From contig JABABT010000024.1 in the NCBI GenBank assembly GCA_014238095.1, positions 1 through 39,559 on the forward strand: 39,559 bases of DNA. The letters are read 5' to 3'. The DNA is from Candidatus Aenigmatarchaeota archaeon (lineage in GTDB: Archaea; Aenigmatarchaeota; Aenigmatarchaeia; CG10238-14; SCSR01). Positions 14,999-22,625 of this stretch are shown piece by piece. Position 1 is the stretch's first letter, and each line of letters begins with the position of its first letter. The position numbers and the translations under genes are program-made. The notes under the pieces were generated by a model. The model worked only from the letters and a program-made list of their open reading frames with translations, made no database searches and was not told the origin of the DNA.

Positions 14999-15846
14999 AT
15001 GTAAAAGAATATATTAAAAACTGTCAGCTTGTTGTACATTCTGGAGGAAAAGGTGAAAGATGGTCATCAATAACAAAAAATGAAATTGTAAAACCTATGA
15101 CTGAAATAGGATTAAATCCAAGACCAATGTTTGATTGGTCAATATTACCATTTGTAAAATCAGGTATTCAAAATATTTATCCTACTTTGTGGTTTAAATC
15201 TGATTCTTTGAAACAACATGCTTATAATATATCAGAAAATACTAATTTGAATTTTATTTATCTTGAAGAAAAAGAAAAGAGAATTGGTCGTGCAGGTATA
15301 ATAAAAGAATCAATTAAAAATGGTTTATTAGATCCAAAAAAACCAATAATTTCAATTAATGGTTCTGATATTATTTCAATTGATGTTGAGAAATTGATTA
15401 AATTTCATATTGAAGGTGTAGAAAATGGTTTTTATGTAACAGTTGTTGGAGCCACTGAAATTCCTACAGAATTTGGACAATACAAAATAGATCCAAAAAC
15501 TAATGTTGTTAGTTGTTTTAAAGAAAAACCTGTTGTGAAAATTTCAAAATATGAAAATGTTCATACTGGAATTTTTGTTTTTGATTCTAATGCTATTAAT
15601 TTTTTTGATAAAATAGATGAAAAATCTTATCCAATAAACATTGAAGATCTTAAAGGAGAAGCATCAAATTGTATTTTTAATAATGCAAGAAGTTATAGTG
15701 GAATAATTCCATTAAAAGAGTGGGTATTTTTTAAAAATCCAAAAAATTATAAAGATTTTAGTAAAATAGATTTTGAAAATTTCTTAAAAGTTGAAAATGT
15801 TGAAAATTATCTAGGAAAATATAATAGAAATAATGAATATATTTAA
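14995..15846 (+). CDS. Sugar-phosphate nucleotidyltransferase
   Basis: A 283-residue protein of the NTP-transferase fold that activates a sugar 1-phosphate with an NTP. The signature loop LVVHSGGKGERWSSIT (about residues 12-27) is the GGxGxR nucleotide-binding motif, VKPM supplies the conserved lysine, ISINGSDII (about 118-126) is the metal-binding aspartate region, and EFGQYKID and FKEKP match the substrate region. The usual C-terminal hexapeptide repeats are absent, so it is a stand-alone nucleotidyltransferase. It may supply activated sugars to the glycosylation genes further right. The precise sugar and base cannot be told. Confidence 0.82.
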   Translation: MNVKEYIKNCQLVVHSGGKGERWSSITKNEIVKPMTEIGLNPRPMFDWSILPFVKSGIQNIYPTLWFKSDSLKQHAYNISENTNLNFIYLEEKEKRIGRAGIIKESIKNGLLDPKKPIISINGSDIISIDVEKLIKFHIEGVENGFYVTVVGATEIPTEFGQYKIDPKTNVVSCFKEKPVVKISKYENVHTGIFVFDSNAINFFDKIDEKSYPINIEDLKGEASNCIFNNARSYSGIIPLKEWVFFKNPKNYKDFSKIDFENFLKVENVENYLGKYNRNNEYI

Positions 15847-15870
15847 TAATACAATTTTTCAATATATTTT

Positions 15871-16125
15871 ATGCCAGGAGATAAGAAGGTTAGTGTAACA
15901 AAATTTGGAGAATTTAAATTAAATGAATATTCAGTTTTAGTCATTAATAAAACAGATTATTCTGGTGAAGATAAAATAGATTTCCGTGTTTGGAAAAATT
16001 CACCAAAATATAAGGGACCTACAAAACAAGGTTTTGTATTATCTATGGATCAAATAAATGATTTTATTAAACTTACTAATGAAATTAAAGATAAATTATC
16101 AAAAGGAAAGAAAACTAAAAAGTAA
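15871..16125 (+). CDS. PC4/p15-like single-stranded nucleic acid binding protein
   Basis: An 84-residue protein. The pattern FGEFKLNEYSVLVINKTDYSG, KIDFRVW, YKGPTKQGFVLSMDQINDF and a C-terminal amphipathic helix matches the compact PC4 (transcriptional coactivator p15) fold: strands with an exposed basic/aromatic face followed by one helix. The lysine-rich tail (KGKKTKK) suits nucleic acid binding. PC4-like proteins bind single-stranded DNA or melted promoters. It sits between the nucleotidyltransferase and the site-2 protease genes on the plus strand. The assignment rests on pattern similarity. Confidence 0.55.
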   Translation: MPGDKKVSVTKFGEFKLNEYSVLVINKTDYSGEDKIDFRVWKNSPKYKGPTKQGFVLSMDQINDFIKLTNEIKDKLSKGKKTKK

Positions 16126-16150
16126 ATAAAGTAGAAATTTATATTTAATT

Positions 16151-17017
16151 ATGATAACTCCAATCCCATTAGATTTATTAGCAATGATTCTATTTTTTGG
16201 TATAATTAGTGTTTTAATTATTCGAGATAGGAAAAATGTAGATTTCCATTATGGTTTAATAATTAAGAGATGGAAAAAAGGAAATAAGGTTATGGATAAA
16301 TGGATATTCTCACATAAAAAAATATTGAATAAATTAGGAACTATTGGAGTCTATATTGGAGTAGGTGCTTCTATAATTGCATTGATATCAATTATTTATC
16401 TAGTTTCAATTAATCAACAAGCTGCTGCATTAATTTTACCTACAGTAAATAATTATGAATATCCAACTGATGCTATCGTTGGTGTTCCTTTTTGGTTTTG
16501 GATAATTAGTATATTTGTTGTTTTGGTTGTACATGAACCAATGCATGCTATATATTCACGTTTAGCAGGTATACCAGTAAAAAGTTGGGGAGTTATGTTA
16601 TTACTTTTTATTCCTATAGGGGCTTTTGTTGATCCAGATATGAGAAAAGTTAATAAACTCAAATTTATGCAAAAGATGAAAATTTATGCTGGAGGATCAT
16701 TTGGTAATTTTATAACAGCAGGAATAGTATTATTAATTACATTTGTTTATGGATTTTTAATTAAAATTTTCGGATTCCAGATACCTATATTATCTGAACT
16801 CCTTCAATGGTTGTTTATTTTTAATATAGGAATTGGTATATTCAATATGCTTCCAATGAAACCATTAGATGGTGGATTAATGTTTGAGACTATATTTGAA
16901 AAAATCTTCAAAAGTAAAAAGAAGGCTTCAACTGCAATTAAAATAAGTTCAATAATTGTTCTTGGAATTATAATTATGGCAATATTTGGAAAAGAAATTT
17001 TTGGAATTATTTTATAA
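16151..17017 (+). CDS. Site-2 protease-like intramembrane metalloprotease (M50)
   Basis: A 288-residue membrane protein. The zinc-binding HEPMH (H128, E129, H132) lies in a membrane helix, and the second family motif FNMLPMKPLDGG, with the metal-ligand aspartate at about 240, lies in a later helix. Five to six membrane segments are visible (about 5-24, 65-87, 113-136, 185-208, 217-236 and 265-288). S2P-type proteases cut membrane-bound substrates within the membrane, often anti-sigma factors or signal peptides in bacteria; archaeal substrates are largely unknown. The 3' end overlaps the eS1 gene on the other strand by 11 bp. Confidence 0.88.
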   Translation: MITPIPLDLLAMILFFGIISVLIIRDRKNVDFHYGLIIKRWKKGNKVMDKWIFSHKKILNKLGTIGVYIGVGASIIALISIIYLVSINQQAAALILPTVNNYEYPTDAIVGVPFWFWIISIFVVLVVHEPMHAIYSRLAGIPVKSWGVMLLLFIPIGAFVDPDMRKVNKLKFMQKMKIYAGGSFGNFITAGIVLLITFVYGFLIKIFGFQIPILSELLQWLFIFNIGIGIFNMLPMKPLDGGLMFETIFEKIFKSKKKASTAIKISSIIVLGIIIMAIFGKEIFGIIL

Positions 17018-17564
17018 TTTCAGTTTTTCTAATTTCAAAATTTCTTACAGGATATATAGTTCTAATTTCTCTTAAAATATAAGATTTTATTTTATCATTT
17101 AAAATTCCTTCTACAATATCCTCTAATTTTGATTTTAATACAACATCTTCAATTAAATAATTAATATGTTTTCTAATTCTCTTTAATGTATTACTTTTTG
17201 CTTTTCTAGAAAGAACAGCCATTCCCTTGACTCTAATTTTTACTTTATCTTTTGTTGTTAAATCTTGTACAGTATCGATTCTTTTGATATGTCTAATAAC
17301 CATTCTTGCTATGTAATCACGCATACATTCTGAACCATTAAAATCAGTAGAAAGTTTATCTCCATCAAGATTAGAAACACGTAAAATAAATTTCATATAA
17401 TACTTACTAAAATTATTTGTAACTTCAACTGCTGAAACAATAACCTTTCTTCCAATTAATTTTTTGGAATCTGATACCATTGTTTTTCCAATAATTTTTC
17501 TTCCAAAAAATTTTGGAGACATTATTGTATACCATTCTTTGGATTTTGATTTTTTTGCTCCCAT
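17007..17564 (-). CDS. rps3ae: Ribosomal protein eS1 (S3Ae)
   Basis: A 185-residue small-subunit ribosomal protein. Family features include the N-terminal KEWYTIMSPKFFGRKIIGKT, the IVSAVEVTNNFSKYYMKFILRV segment and the C-terminal VRNFEIRKTEIIK. Length is normal for archaeal eS1 (about 190-200). It lies 2 bp after the DHH nuclease gene and in the same run as uS15, a gene grouping known from archaea. Expression is probably driven from upstream of uS15. Confidence 0.93.
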   Translation of the reverse strand: MGAKKSKSKEWYTIMSPKFFGRKIIGKTMVSDSKKLIGRKVIVSAVEVTNNFSKYYMKFILRVSNLDGDKLSTDFNGSECMRDYIARMVIRHIKRIDTVQDLTTKDKVKIRVKGMAVLSRKAKSNTLKRIRKHINYLIEDVVLKSKLEDIVEGILNDKIKSYILREIRTIYPVRNFEIRKTEIIK

Positions 17565-17566
17565 TT

Positions 17567-18937
17567 TTACACCATTTTTTGTTTTATTATTTCTCCACCA
17601 ATAATTCGGATGAATTCATCCTCTTTGTTTATTGGTATTACAGCTCCGGCTGCTGAGGGGTGACCTCCACCCTCTCCACCAACACTTATTGCTGTTTTAG
17701 AGATAATACTTTTAAGATTAATTGGTTTTAAGGTTTTCGAGATTCTTGCTGAAACCTTAATTTTGTCTTCTCCAGAATATGCCATTCCAAATATAGGCTT
17801 ACTTGAATCAATTATTTCAGAATTTAATAATATCATAGATACAGTTCCTATAATAGATTCATGTATATTTTTCTTAGCTAAAATGAAAGTTGCGTTTTCA
17901 GTTTTTATTATGTTTTTTGGATTATTTTTTATCCAATTTAATCCACTACTTATCATACCTCTATATTTTTCCATAACTGTCCAAGATTTTTCAATTGCAG
18001 AATAATCACCTAAAAGTAATCTTAATGCTATTTGATGATTTCCTGTTCTACCACAAGAATTAATTATAGTTGCAAATTCTCTTACATCTTGTAATTCTTC
18101 AGGTCTTTCTAAAAGTGTGTAAATATCACCAAATATATCAGAAGCGTCTTTTTCTGTTTTTATTCTTTTCATAATTATTGCTGAAGCAAGTTTTTGTTGT
18201 TCTTCCAATGTAAGATCTTTTAATTTTTTCCATTCTTTTCCTTCCTTAACAGAAATTCCTAATTCTGATAAGAATTGAACTGCTTGCGGTTCAGATCCAG
18301 AAATCCCTGGAATTAATGGATCAAATGTAAATGCAAGTGATTTAAATATTGGTCTAGAATTTCTTCCATAAAATCTTAATCCACGATTAACTGAAATTTT
18401 TCCAATAAGTTCACCTTCTTCTAATATTTTTTTTATTAATCCTTTAAATTCCCATTTCTCATCTGCTGAATCTGCTACTGCTCCTATTATTGCAATATCT
18501 ACAAGATCTACATTTTTCAAATTTAAAAATTTTGCATACAAATAACAAACAATTGATGCTGACATTTCTTTTTCATTAAAAAGTAATGGATTAATATGAT
18601 AAAGATTTTCATGTTTATATTCAAATGGTTCATGATGATCTAGAATTATAACATTTGTTTTTTCTATAATATCTTTCAACATATTTAATTGTCCACTTCC
18701 AAAATCTGAAAGTATTAAAATATCTTTTTCTGTAACAGATATTTTTTTTATTTCATTTGAAGTTAATTGCTTCAAAATCCTCAAATCAAATTTAACATTT
18801 TCTCTCATAAATGCTTTAACTAAAATTGCTGCTGAACTTATTCCATCTGCATCAAATTGAGAAAGTAATTTTATATTTTTATCTTTGAATAAATTTTTAG
18901 ATATACGAGCAATTCTTTCTATCTCGTCTAAAAACAA
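17567..18937 (-). CDS. DHH-family single-strand exonuclease (RecJ-like/GAN-like)
   Basis: A 456-residue phosphoesterase. The motifs in order are SQFDADGISSAAIL (D29, D31), LILSDFGSG (D78), VIILDHHEPFEY (D100, H101, H102) and, near residue 430, GGEGGGHPSAAGAVI, the DHHA1 substrate-binding signature. Archaeal members degrade single-stranded DNA or RNA and include the GINS-associated nuclease that travels with the replication helicase. Its position between uS15 and eS1 is the common archaeal arrangement. All catalytic residues that I can identify are present. Whether it is a replisome nuclease or an RNA exonuclease cannot be decided here. Confidence 0.88.
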   Translation of the reverse strand: MFLDEIERIARISKNLFKDKNIKLLSQFDADGISSAAILVKAFMRENVKFDLRILKQLTSNEIKKISVTEKDILILSDFGSGQLNMLKDIIEKTNVIILDHHEPFEYKHENLYHINPLLFNEKEMSASIVCYLYAKFLNLKNVDLVDIAIIGAVADSADEKWEFKGLIKKILEEGELIGKISVNRGLRFYGRNSRPIFKSLAFTFDPLIPGISGSEPQAVQFLSELGISVKEGKEWKKLKDLTLEEQQKLASAIIMKRIKTEKDASDIFGDIYTLLERPEELQDVREFATIINSCGRTGNHQIALRLLLGDYSAIEKSWTVMEKYRGMISSGLNWIKNNPKNIIKTENATFILAKKNIHESIIGTVSMILLNSEIIDSSKPIFGMAYSGEDKIKVSARISKTLKPINLKSIISKTAISVGGEGGGHPSAAGAVIPINKEDEFIRIIGGEIIKQKMV

Positions 18938-18943
18938 TCATAA

Positions 18944-19402
18944 TCACTTCTGTATAATTAATTTTATTTTTTCTGGGTTGTATTTGAATCCTTTATCAAT
19001 TTTACCTTCTCTTGAATAATATTTTACTAGTCTTCTAATTTTAGATTCAAGATGTTCAAGTCCTTTTATAGCTTTCTTATCTTTTTTATTAATGTTTAAA
19101 TGTTCATGTAAGAAAACTGCTTTCTTAAAAAGACTCATTAAGTCTTCTGGCATTTCTGGATAAAGATTATTTTTCTGCATAACTTCTGTGATTCTTTTTT
19201 TCATTAAAATTCTTGCATCTGGGACTCCATGTTGATCTCTTAATATTGTTCCAATTTGAGAAGATGTTTTTTTAATTCTAGCATATTCTAAAACCAAATT
19301 TTCAACATCTTTCGCACTTTTTTTCATCCATTTTGGAATTATTTTCATTGGAGGTTTTGTAGATCCTGAAATTCCTTTTTTTCTGCTATACATTCTTGCC
19401 AT
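18944..19402 (-). CDS. rps15: Ribosomal protein uS15 (S15p/S13e)
   Basis: A 152-residue protein with the archaeal/eukaryotic N-terminal extension (MARMYSRKKGISGSTKPP) and the S15 core (KTSSQIGTILRDQHGVPDAR, then KKDKKAIKGLEHLESKIRRL). Length matches archaeal S13e-type proteins (about 150). It is the upstream member of the uS15-DHH nuclease-eS1 unit, with 6-bp and 2-bp spacers, and follows a 78-residue membrane-protein gene by 2 bp. Confidence 0.95.
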   Translation of the reverse strand: MARMYSRKKGISGSTKPPMKIIPKWMKKSAKDVENLVLEYARIKKTSSQIGTILRDQHGVPDARILMKKRITEVMQKNNLYPEMPEDLMSLFKKAVFLHEHLNINKKDKKAIKGLEHLESKIRRLVKYYSREGKIDKGFKYNPEKIKLIIQK

Positions 19403-19404
19403 AA

Positions 19405-19641
19405 TTATACAACCTCTTCTACTATGAACCAGTAAAAGACTAAAATTATTATTGAAATGAATGTTATAAAGCTACCGATTAAAGCTATTATTGTAAATAT
19501 TCCTTGATTTTGAAATATAGTTCCTAATATACCAATTCCAACTAATAATATTCCAAAAACAATACCTATTATTGAATATAATTCAATTCTTTTTTTACCT
19601 TTAGTTTTTATAAATAATTTCTTTATATAATCTAAACACAT
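19405..19641 (-). CDS. Small two-helix membrane protein
   Basis: A 78-residue protein with a basic N terminus (DYIKKLFIKTKGKKRIELY) followed by two hydrophobic helices (about 23-43 and 49-73). It stops 2 bp before uS15, so it appears to be the first gene of the ribosomal unit. No family is recognised. Small hydrophobic proteins of this kind next to ribosomal genes are often SecE/SecG-like or simply uncharacterised; neither can be supported here. Confidence 0.5.
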   Translation of the reverse strand: MCLDYIKKLFIKTKGKKRIELYSIIGIVFGILLVGIGILGTIFQNQGIFTIIALIGSFITFISIIILVFYWFIVEEVV

Positions 19642-19679
19642 AAAAATAAAGTATTTTTTTAGTTCTTAAATTTAATTCT

Positions 19680-19713
19680 AAATATTATTTGTATCTAAAT
19701 ATTATTTGTATCT
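19680..19713. repeat. 17-bp tandem duplication at the end of the Bud32 gene
   Basis: Two adjacent perfect copies of aaatattatttgtatct lie at 19680-19696 and 19697-19713. The right-hand copy includes the stop codon of the kinase gene (19704-19702). The duplication therefore added sequence only downstream of the stop and does not alter the protein. Confidence 0.85.
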
Positions 19714-20319
19714 AAATCTATTTTCTATTTTTTGCATTTGTTGAAATATAATTTCATATTTTGGATTTGTTTTTTTATAACCTTTAATAATATTACTCCA
19801 ACATTTTTTGGATATTTTATTATGAGTAGCATTAATAGAATTTAATAGAACAATTAAATCTGTAGCAACATCTTCAACTTTATTTGAAAATTTACCTAAT
19901 CCAAAATCAATGAAAACTATATCAGATTTCCTAATAATTAGATTAGAAGTTGTTAAATCACCATGAATTATTCCAACTAAATGTAATTTACCTATTTCTT
20001 TTCCAATCTTCTGACAAATTTTTTCATAATTTTTGTTATTATTTAAAAAATCTTTAATTATTTCACCATTAATTTTTTCAAATATAATTTTAAAATTATT
20101 TTCATTTGATGATATTATTTTAGGTGTAAATATTCCATATCCTCTTGCTTCTTTAATTAATTTTATTTCTTGTCTATGTCTATTCTTTCTTAATTTTAAA
20201 TCTATTATATTTAATCTATAATTTTTTTTTATACGTTCTTTAATTAAAACATGTTCTCCATCTTTTATATCTGAATAAATTATAGCTTCTGCTCCTTGAT
20301 TAAACTTCTTTTTTTTCAT
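19702..20319 (-). CDS. bud32: Bud32 kinase/ATPase of the KEOPS complex
   Basis: A 205-residue minimal kinase. Visible features are the N-terminal GAEAIIYS glycine-loop equivalent, the lysine in HVLIKERIKKNYR, the Bud32-typical RHRQEIKLIKEARGYGI, catalytic loop IIHGDLTTSN and metal loop VFIDFGLGKFS. It works with Kae1 in KEOPS to form t6A37 on tRNAs reading ANN codons. It is a stand-alone Bud32, not fused to Kae1 as in some archaea; no Kae1 is in the window. The C terminus is short, ending NRFRYK. It lies 13 bp downstream of RadA on the same strand. Confidence 0.92.
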   Translation of the reverse strand: MKKKKFNQGAEAIIYSDIKDGEHVLIKERIKKNYRLNIIDLKLRKNRHRQEIKLIKEARGYGIFTPKIISSNENNFKIIFEKINGEIIKDFLNNNKNYEKICQKIGKEIGKLHLVGIIHGDLTTSNLIIRKSDIVFIDFGLGKFSNKVEDVATDLIVLLNSINATHNKISKKCWSNIIKGYKKTNPKYEIIFQQMQKIENRFRYK

Positions 20320-20332
20320 AAAATATATTAGT

Positions 20333-21373
20333 TTACAAATCTTTTAATCCTGATTCTTCAATTTTGAATATTGCTTCTCCTTCTGGTAAATTTGCTGCAT
20401 CCATTAATTTTGCAATTCTTGATCCTGCTCTTCCTTTTCTGAAATAAAGTCTATAAGTTGCTTGATGTGCTAATACATGTCCTCCAATTGGAACTGTTGG
20501 GTCTCCAAATAATATATCTGGTCTAGCCATAACTTGATTTGTAATATAAACAGCAACATTATGTGCATCTGCTATTTTTTGTAGTACATGTAAATGTTTA
20601 TTTAATTTTTGTTGTCTTGGAGCAAGTTCACCACGTCCAACAAAATCTGATCTAAAATGTGACATTAATGAATCAATAATAACTAATCCAATATTGTTTT
20701 TTTCTATTAATTCTATAGCCTTTTCAGTAAGCAACATTTGATGTTCAGAATTATATGCACGTGCTACATGAACATTTTTCAAAGTTTTTTCTGGATCTAA
20801 TCCTCTAGCTTTTGATATTTGTAATATTCTCATTGGTGAAAATGTATTTTCAGTGTCAATAAATAAACAACCTTTTTCTAAACCACCTTTATCTTTTGGT
20901 AATTGTACATTTACTGCAAGATTAAATCCAAGTTGAGATTTTCCACTTGCGAATTGTCCATATACTTCTGTTATTCCTTGTGTTTCAATACCACCACCCA
21001 ACAAAGTATCTAAGTTTTTACTTCCTGTGGTTATTTTTAATGCTGCTATTTTTCTTTCTAAAACTTTATCAGCTGTTTCAAAACCAATATCAAGTTTTTG
21101 ACGTATAGAATGAATTATTTTTTGTGCTGTTGATTCTCCAATTTCAGCTAAAGCTGCAAGTTCTTTTGGAGATGTAACAGCAATTGTCATTGGATCTGTA
21201 TAACCAATATCTGTAAGTTTTTCAGCAGTTACTGAACCAACACCATCTATATCTTTAATATCAAATTTTTTATTTTTTGTTAATATTACTTCTTCATTAA
21301 TTAATTCTTCCTTTTTTTCTTCTGATTTAACATCAGGTTTTATTAATTCATTTTCTTTTTTCTTTTTATTCAT
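20333..21373 (-). CDS. radA: RadA recombinase
   Basis: About 346 residues. The N-terminal helix-hairpin-helix domain contains DIDGVGSVTAEKL and ALAEIGESTAQKI. The linker has GFETADKVL, whose F-x-x-A is the polymerisation motif. Walker A is GQFASGKSQ, Walker B is GLVIIDSLMSHFRSDF, and loop 2/ssDNA-binding positions lie near AHNVAVYITNQVMARPD. It forms filaments on ssDNA for strand exchange. I prefer ATG at 21373 over GTG at 21382 because aggtg lies 6 nt upstream of that ATG. The start overlaps the end of the RPA gene by 8 bp, so RPA and RadA are co-translated. No intein interrupts the motifs. Confidence 0.96.
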   Translation of the reverse strand: MNKKKKENELIKPDVKSEEKKEELINEEVILTKNKKFDIKDIDGVGSVTAEKLTDIGYTDPMTIAVTSPKELAALAEIGESTAQKIIHSIRQKLDIGFETADKVLERKIAALKITTGSKNLDTLLGGGIETQGITEVYGQFASGKSQLGFNLAVNVQLPKDKGGLEKGCLFIDTENTFSPMRILQISKARGLDPEKTLKNVHVARAYNSEHQMLLTEKAIELIEKNNIGLVIIDSLMSHFRSDFVGRGELAPRQQKLNKHLHVLQKIADAHNVAVYITNQVMARPDILFGDPTVPIGGHVLAHQATYRLYFRKGRAGSRIAKLMDAANLPEGEAIFKIEESGLKDL

Positions 21374-22334
21374 TATATACACCTAGTTTTGATTTTATTT
21401 CATTTTCTAATATTTTACTTTCGTTTAATGGGTTTACATCATTTGTTATTTCTGCTATTAGTTCTAAACAATCAAAAAAAGTATTCTTTTTTATATTTCC
21501 TGAAATAAGAAATTCTTTTCCTAATAATGCTTTCTTTACAAAGTCTAATCTATCTTGTTCAGATAAATTAATTATGTCATCTGGTTTCATACCAGAAATT
21601 TTTTCTGCTATTTCTCTGAAAAATACAACACGTAAATTTCCTGTTCCATCATCAACCATAGAAGATATTACAAGACCTTTGTCTGAATCTTCTCCAAAAA
21701 TAAATTTTCCTCTAAATATTTGAACTATGGTTCCTTTAATTTCAAATTTTCCTGGAATAATATTTTCAATTTTTATTCTTCCAGTTGGTCTTGAAATATA
21801 AGTATTATTTAAATTTTCTAATGATGGTATATTATTTTCTGAATTTTCTATTTTTTCTATTTTACCAAACTTTCCAATCATTAATTCTGTTTCTCCATAT
21901 ATGTTTTCTTTTGTCATTGCATTGTTTATTTGAATTGTGTCTCCCATACTAAAAACTTCCTCTTCTATCATTTTAACATGATCATTCCATAATGGAATTC
22001 TTGTATATCCTGTTCCATCTGAAATGAAAACATTCGCAACTTTTCCAGATTTTCCATTTTTCTTTTGGAACTCATTAATTGGTGATATTTTAAATATTTT
22101 TCCGACAATATTAACTCCTCTAATATTTGCTACTAAATTCTTTATCTGTAATTTAGTTTCTATTGTTTTTGGGAGTTCAATTCCGATTGTTTTAGCAACA
22201 ATAAATGTTGCTGTTTTTTTATCTATCATTCCATTTACTTTTTTAATTTCATTATCAATAAGTTGATTAATTTCATCTAAAGATTTATTAGATTCTTTAA
22301 TTATTTTCTGAATAATTTCATCTGTTGAAAACAT
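21366..22334 (-). CDS. rpa: Replication protein A, archaeal RPA1-like ssDNA-binding protein
   Basis: A 322-residue protein with a helical N-terminal domain (about 1-60), then two OB folds. The first (about 72-165) has VNIVGKIFKISPINEFQKKNG, VFISDGTGYTRIPLW and GDTIQINNAM; the second (about 190-290) has FEIKGTIVQIF, SSMVDDGTGNLRVVFF and KEFLISGNIKKN. The paired DDGTG-type strands are typical of archaeal RPA. No zinc finger is visible, in contrast to many euryarchaeal RPAs. It binds ssDNA during replication and repair. The gene overlaps radA, matching a joint role in recombination. Confidence 0.88.
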   Translation of the reverse strand: MFSTDEIIQKIIKESNKSLDEINQLIDNEIKKVNGMIDKKTATFIVAKTIGIELPKTIETKLQIKNLVANIRGVNIVGKIFKISPINEFQKKNGKSGKVANVFISDGTGYTRIPLWNDHVKMIEEEVFSMGDTIQINNAMTKENIYGETELMIGKFGKIEKIENSENNIPSLENLNNTYISRPTGRIKIENIIPGKFEIKGTIVQIFRGKFIFGEDSDKGLVISSMVDDGTGNLRVVFFREIAEKISGMKPDDIINLSEQDRLDFVKKALLGKEFLISGNIKKNTFFDCLELIAEITNDVNPLNESKILENEIKSKLGVYNE

Positions 22335-22377
22335 ATTAATAAATTGTATATATAATAATTAAATATTTTGGTTTATT

Positions 22378-22596
22378 TTAGAAATTATAATATAATTTTC
22401 TTTTAGCCATACGTACATCATCAATATTTATTGTTTTTCTACCAGCATGTTTCGCAAGTATTATTGCCTCTACAGAAATTTTGTTCATTTTTTCTTCCAT
22501 AATTGCTGCGAATTGATCAAGAGAAGATTGAGAAACTCTTTTTGCACCTGCTTTTTTTAAGATTCTTTCAAATGGCATTTTTGGTAAAATTCCCAT
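22378..22596 (-). CDS. Archaeal histone
   Basis: A 72-residue single histone fold. After MGILPKM the core reads PFERILKKAGAKRVSQSSLDQFAAIMEEK, followed by IILAKHAGRKTINIDDVRMAKRKL. The PFxRIxKKAGAxRVS start and KHAGRKTxxxxDVxxA end are diagnostic of HMf-type histones. The protein dimerises and wraps DNA. It ends in a short KLYYNF tail rather than a long basic one. It lies 43 bp upstream of the RPA gene, so chromatin, RPA and recombinase genes run together. Confidence 0.96.
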   Translation of the reverse strand: MGILPKMPFERILKKAGAKRVSQSSLDQFAAIMEEKMNKISVEAIILAKHAGRKTINIDDVRMAKRKLYYNF

Positions 22597-22625
22597 AATT
22601 AATATTAATTTATATTAAAAAAAGT

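Noticed and set aside
16151-17017. Assigning the M50 protease as prepilin or signal-peptide processing enzyme for the pilus locus
   Set aside because: The HExxH/PxxPLDGG motifs are those of site-2 proteases, not of aspartic prepilin peptidases, and the gene is separated from the pilus genes.
20333-21373. Intein in RadA
   Set aside because: Walker A, Walker B and the loop regions are uninterrupted and the length is normal.
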